A stretch of DNA of 25,087 bases, taken from assembly GCA_023260375.1 (NCBI GenBank), contig JALQVK010000030.1, forward strand, positions 1 through 25,087, in the 5' to 3' direction. The stretch is from Rhodoluna sp. GTDB lineage: Bacteria; Actinomycetota; Actinomycetes; Actinomycetales; Microbacteriaceae. A program made the translations under genes and the position numbers. A model generated the notes under the pieces. It worked only from the letters and a program-made list of their open reading frames with translations, ran no database searches and was not told the DNA's origin. Positions 23,960-25,087 of this stretch are shown piece after piece. The first letter of the stretch is position 1. Every line of letters begins with the position of its first letter.

Positions 23960-24268
23960 TTACTCGCTTTCCTGTGACTTTAAATCTTTGAGTCTTTTTA
24001 CTAGCCTACGCTGTCTTTGGTCTCTCTTTTTGGTTCGTTGCATCAAATAGGCCCGCCTATTCTTAGCCGCCTCTTGCGGATTCAAGTTTCTTTCGACGCG
24101 TGAAACCGCAACATCAACACGTTCAATTTTCTTCAAAGTATCGAGCTGCTTTTGCAGTCTGATTCCTTGTCGTGTCAATCTTTTAGCAGAGTTGCCTAGT
24201 TTCGCCAATACGAAAATCAGATAGCCAACACCGACTGCAAATAGGGTCCAACCAAGATTCAGAATCAA
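23960..24268 (-). CDS. Unknown small membrane-anchored, basic coiled-coil protein
   Basis: 102 residues that I do not recognise. One hydrophobic helix (4-24) is followed by a highly charged, Arg/Lys- and Gln-rich region (about 28-99) with heptad-like spacing (LQKQLDTLKKIERVDVAVSR), likely an amphipathic or coiled-coil rod. The start is TTG 24268, which forms a TTGA overlap with the upstream WYL gene, with a GGGGGA ribosome site about 8 nt before it. It stands exactly between the WYL regulator and tatA, where mycobacteria have no gene. An assembly or membrane partner of Tat is conceivable but only from position. Shadow-frame nature is unlikely because of the ribosome site and tight junctions on both sides. 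Confidence 0.7.
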   Translation of the reverse strand: MILNLGWTLFAVGVGYLIFVLAKLGNSAKRLTRQGIRLQKQLDTLKKIERVDVAVSRVERNLNPQEAAKNRRAYLMQRTKKRDQRQRRLVKRLKDLKSQESE

Positions 24269-25087
24269 TCGACATCCCCCAAAGCAGTACTTGTATTGAG
24301 TGCTTGTGACGCAAATTTGCGAACAACCTCACGGGCTTCTTTGGGGCCAATAACTTTTGCGTTGGTTCCAAAACGACAAATCAGTGGACCCAAATCTGGC
24401 AGATACCCAAAATTGATGGTCACCCGAATGTTTTCTTCCCCAACCTTTACCGGTTCGCGAACGTTTCCGGCCAAGCTTGCGAGTTGATAAGCCTCGGGAG
24501 CCAGCTCCAATTCGACCTCAGTGTCACTTGGGCTTGGATTGTAGATTGGGGCAGTTTCGTCTAGAGATTTGGCTGCTGCAAGTGCCTCTTCACTTCGTGA
24601 AATCTCAAGCAATTCGGCATCGACCATGTGATCTAGTCGGAAAGTTCTGATTTCTTCGTGCTTCAGACAGTATCCGCGAAGGTACCAATGTTCGTCTTGG
24701 TTCACAATCAGCAATGGATCGATGGCCCTCGTTGACTGCTCCCCCTTGCTATTCACATACAAACATTGAATTCGACGGTCGGTAACGATGGCCTTTTTTA
24801 GCACTTTTAGGTCTGAATCGAATTTTGTTGGTTCGATTTCAATGTCGGAAACGCTATCTTGTTCATTACTAAGAAGACCAATAAGGTAGTCGACATCTTC
24901 CGAGTCCTCAAAATCTGGAACCGACTTCAGGAAACGAAGCCCTGATAAAAGAGCAACGGACTGAGACGAAGTTATATTCGGAACGCCTTGTGGCCCGTTA
25001 TCCAGTTCCAAGCAGACGATTCCATCCTCATCGTCGACCCTTTCCAAATCAATAAAGAACGGCAACTGTTCCTCAGAGTTTCGAGGC
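24265..25087 (-). CDS. pafC: WYL-domain transcriptional regulator, PafC-like (N-terminal part outside window)
   Basis: C-terminal part of a WYL-domain regulator. The frame stays open to the window edge, and the N-terminal HTH region is missing. The visible 270-odd residues contain the WYL domain: a strand VTDRRIQCLYVNSKGEQ, then AIDPLLIVNQDEHWYLRGYC with the WYL tripeptide and EIRTFRLDHMVDAELL. A C-terminal extension follows. A TTG (25065) is an internal Leu, not a start. In mycobacteria the PafB/PafC pair lies upstream of tatA and activates DNA-damage genes, so pafC is the best name by synteny. The TGA overlaps the next gene's TTG. Confidence 0.82.
   Translation of the reverse strand, partial: PRNSEEQLPFFIDLERVDDEDGIVCLELDNGPQGVPNITSSQSVALLSGLRFLKSVPDFEDSEDVDYLIGLLSNEQDSVSDIEIEPTKFDSDLKVLKKAIVTDRRIQCLYVNSKGEQSTRAIDPLLIVNQDEHWYLRGYCLKHEEIRTFRLDHMVDAELLEISRSEEALAAAKSLDETAPIYNPSPSDTEVELELAPEAYQLASLAGNVREPVKVGEENIRVTINFGYLPDLGPLICRFGTNAKVIGPKEAREVVRKFASQALNTSTALGDVD

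Overview
The window reads as a compact, essentially intergenic-free chromosome segment from a moderate-GC actinobacterium, most likely a streamlined freshwater Microbacteriaceae (Rhodoluna/Aquiluna-like 'Luna' lineage). The actinobacterial assignment rests on RbpA, an actinobacterial-type ctaE-qcrCAB cluster (diheme QcrC, Rieske protein with three N-terminal membrane segments), a WYL regulator followed by tatA-tatC-helY, and the divergent trpD/ctaE pair. The genus-level guess is inference from the moderate GC content, very short spacers and many overlapping genes.

Left part (1-3696, + strand): the 3' end of a tRNA-dihydrouridine synthase overlaps dgt (dNTP triphosphohydrolase), which overlaps dnaG (primase), followed by tRNA-Asn(GUU). 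Next (3724-6627, +) comes a tightly packed cluster that is the most unusual item in the window: a membrane histidine-kinase-like protein whose phospho-accepting His is Ser, a NarL/LuxR-like response regulator whose receiver has lost the phospho-accepting Asp and the other active-site residues, and azlC-azlD, a predicted branched-chain amino-acid exporter. The four genes are 2 nt apart or share ATGA overlaps. def (-) converges on azlD with overlapping coding ends.

Middle (7258-16821): a DMT-type membrane protein and a GT4 glycosyltransferase with a long basic tail form a two-gene unit, followed by a tRNA with a CAU anticodon. On the - strand lie thymidine kinase and an MFS exporter (one unit with its own promoter) and the respiratory cluster ctaE-qcrC-qcrA-qcrB, closed by a strong hairpin terminator. 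trpD is transcribed divergently from ctaE.

Right part (16845-25087): a Nudix hydrolase and a YczE-like membrane protein (-) face a GDPD phosphodiesterase and rbpA (+). rbpA converges, with a 4-nt overlap, on a long - strand run: WYL regulator (pafC-like, cut by the window end), an unknown 102-aa membrane/coiled-coil protein, tatA, tatC, a helY-type helicase and lnt.

Functionally the window combines replication and nucleotide metabolism (dnaG, dgt, tdk), respiration (bc1 complex and oxidase subunit III), envelope and export functions (Tat, Lnt, GT4, transporters) and basal transcription (RbpA). Several start sites (def, ctaE, trpD, the YczE-like gene) have a -10-like hexamer exactly 6-7 nt upstream, as expected for leaderless mRNAs. 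No CRISPR, insertion sequence, phage genes or long repeats were seen, and there is no gene-free stretch longer than 300 bases.
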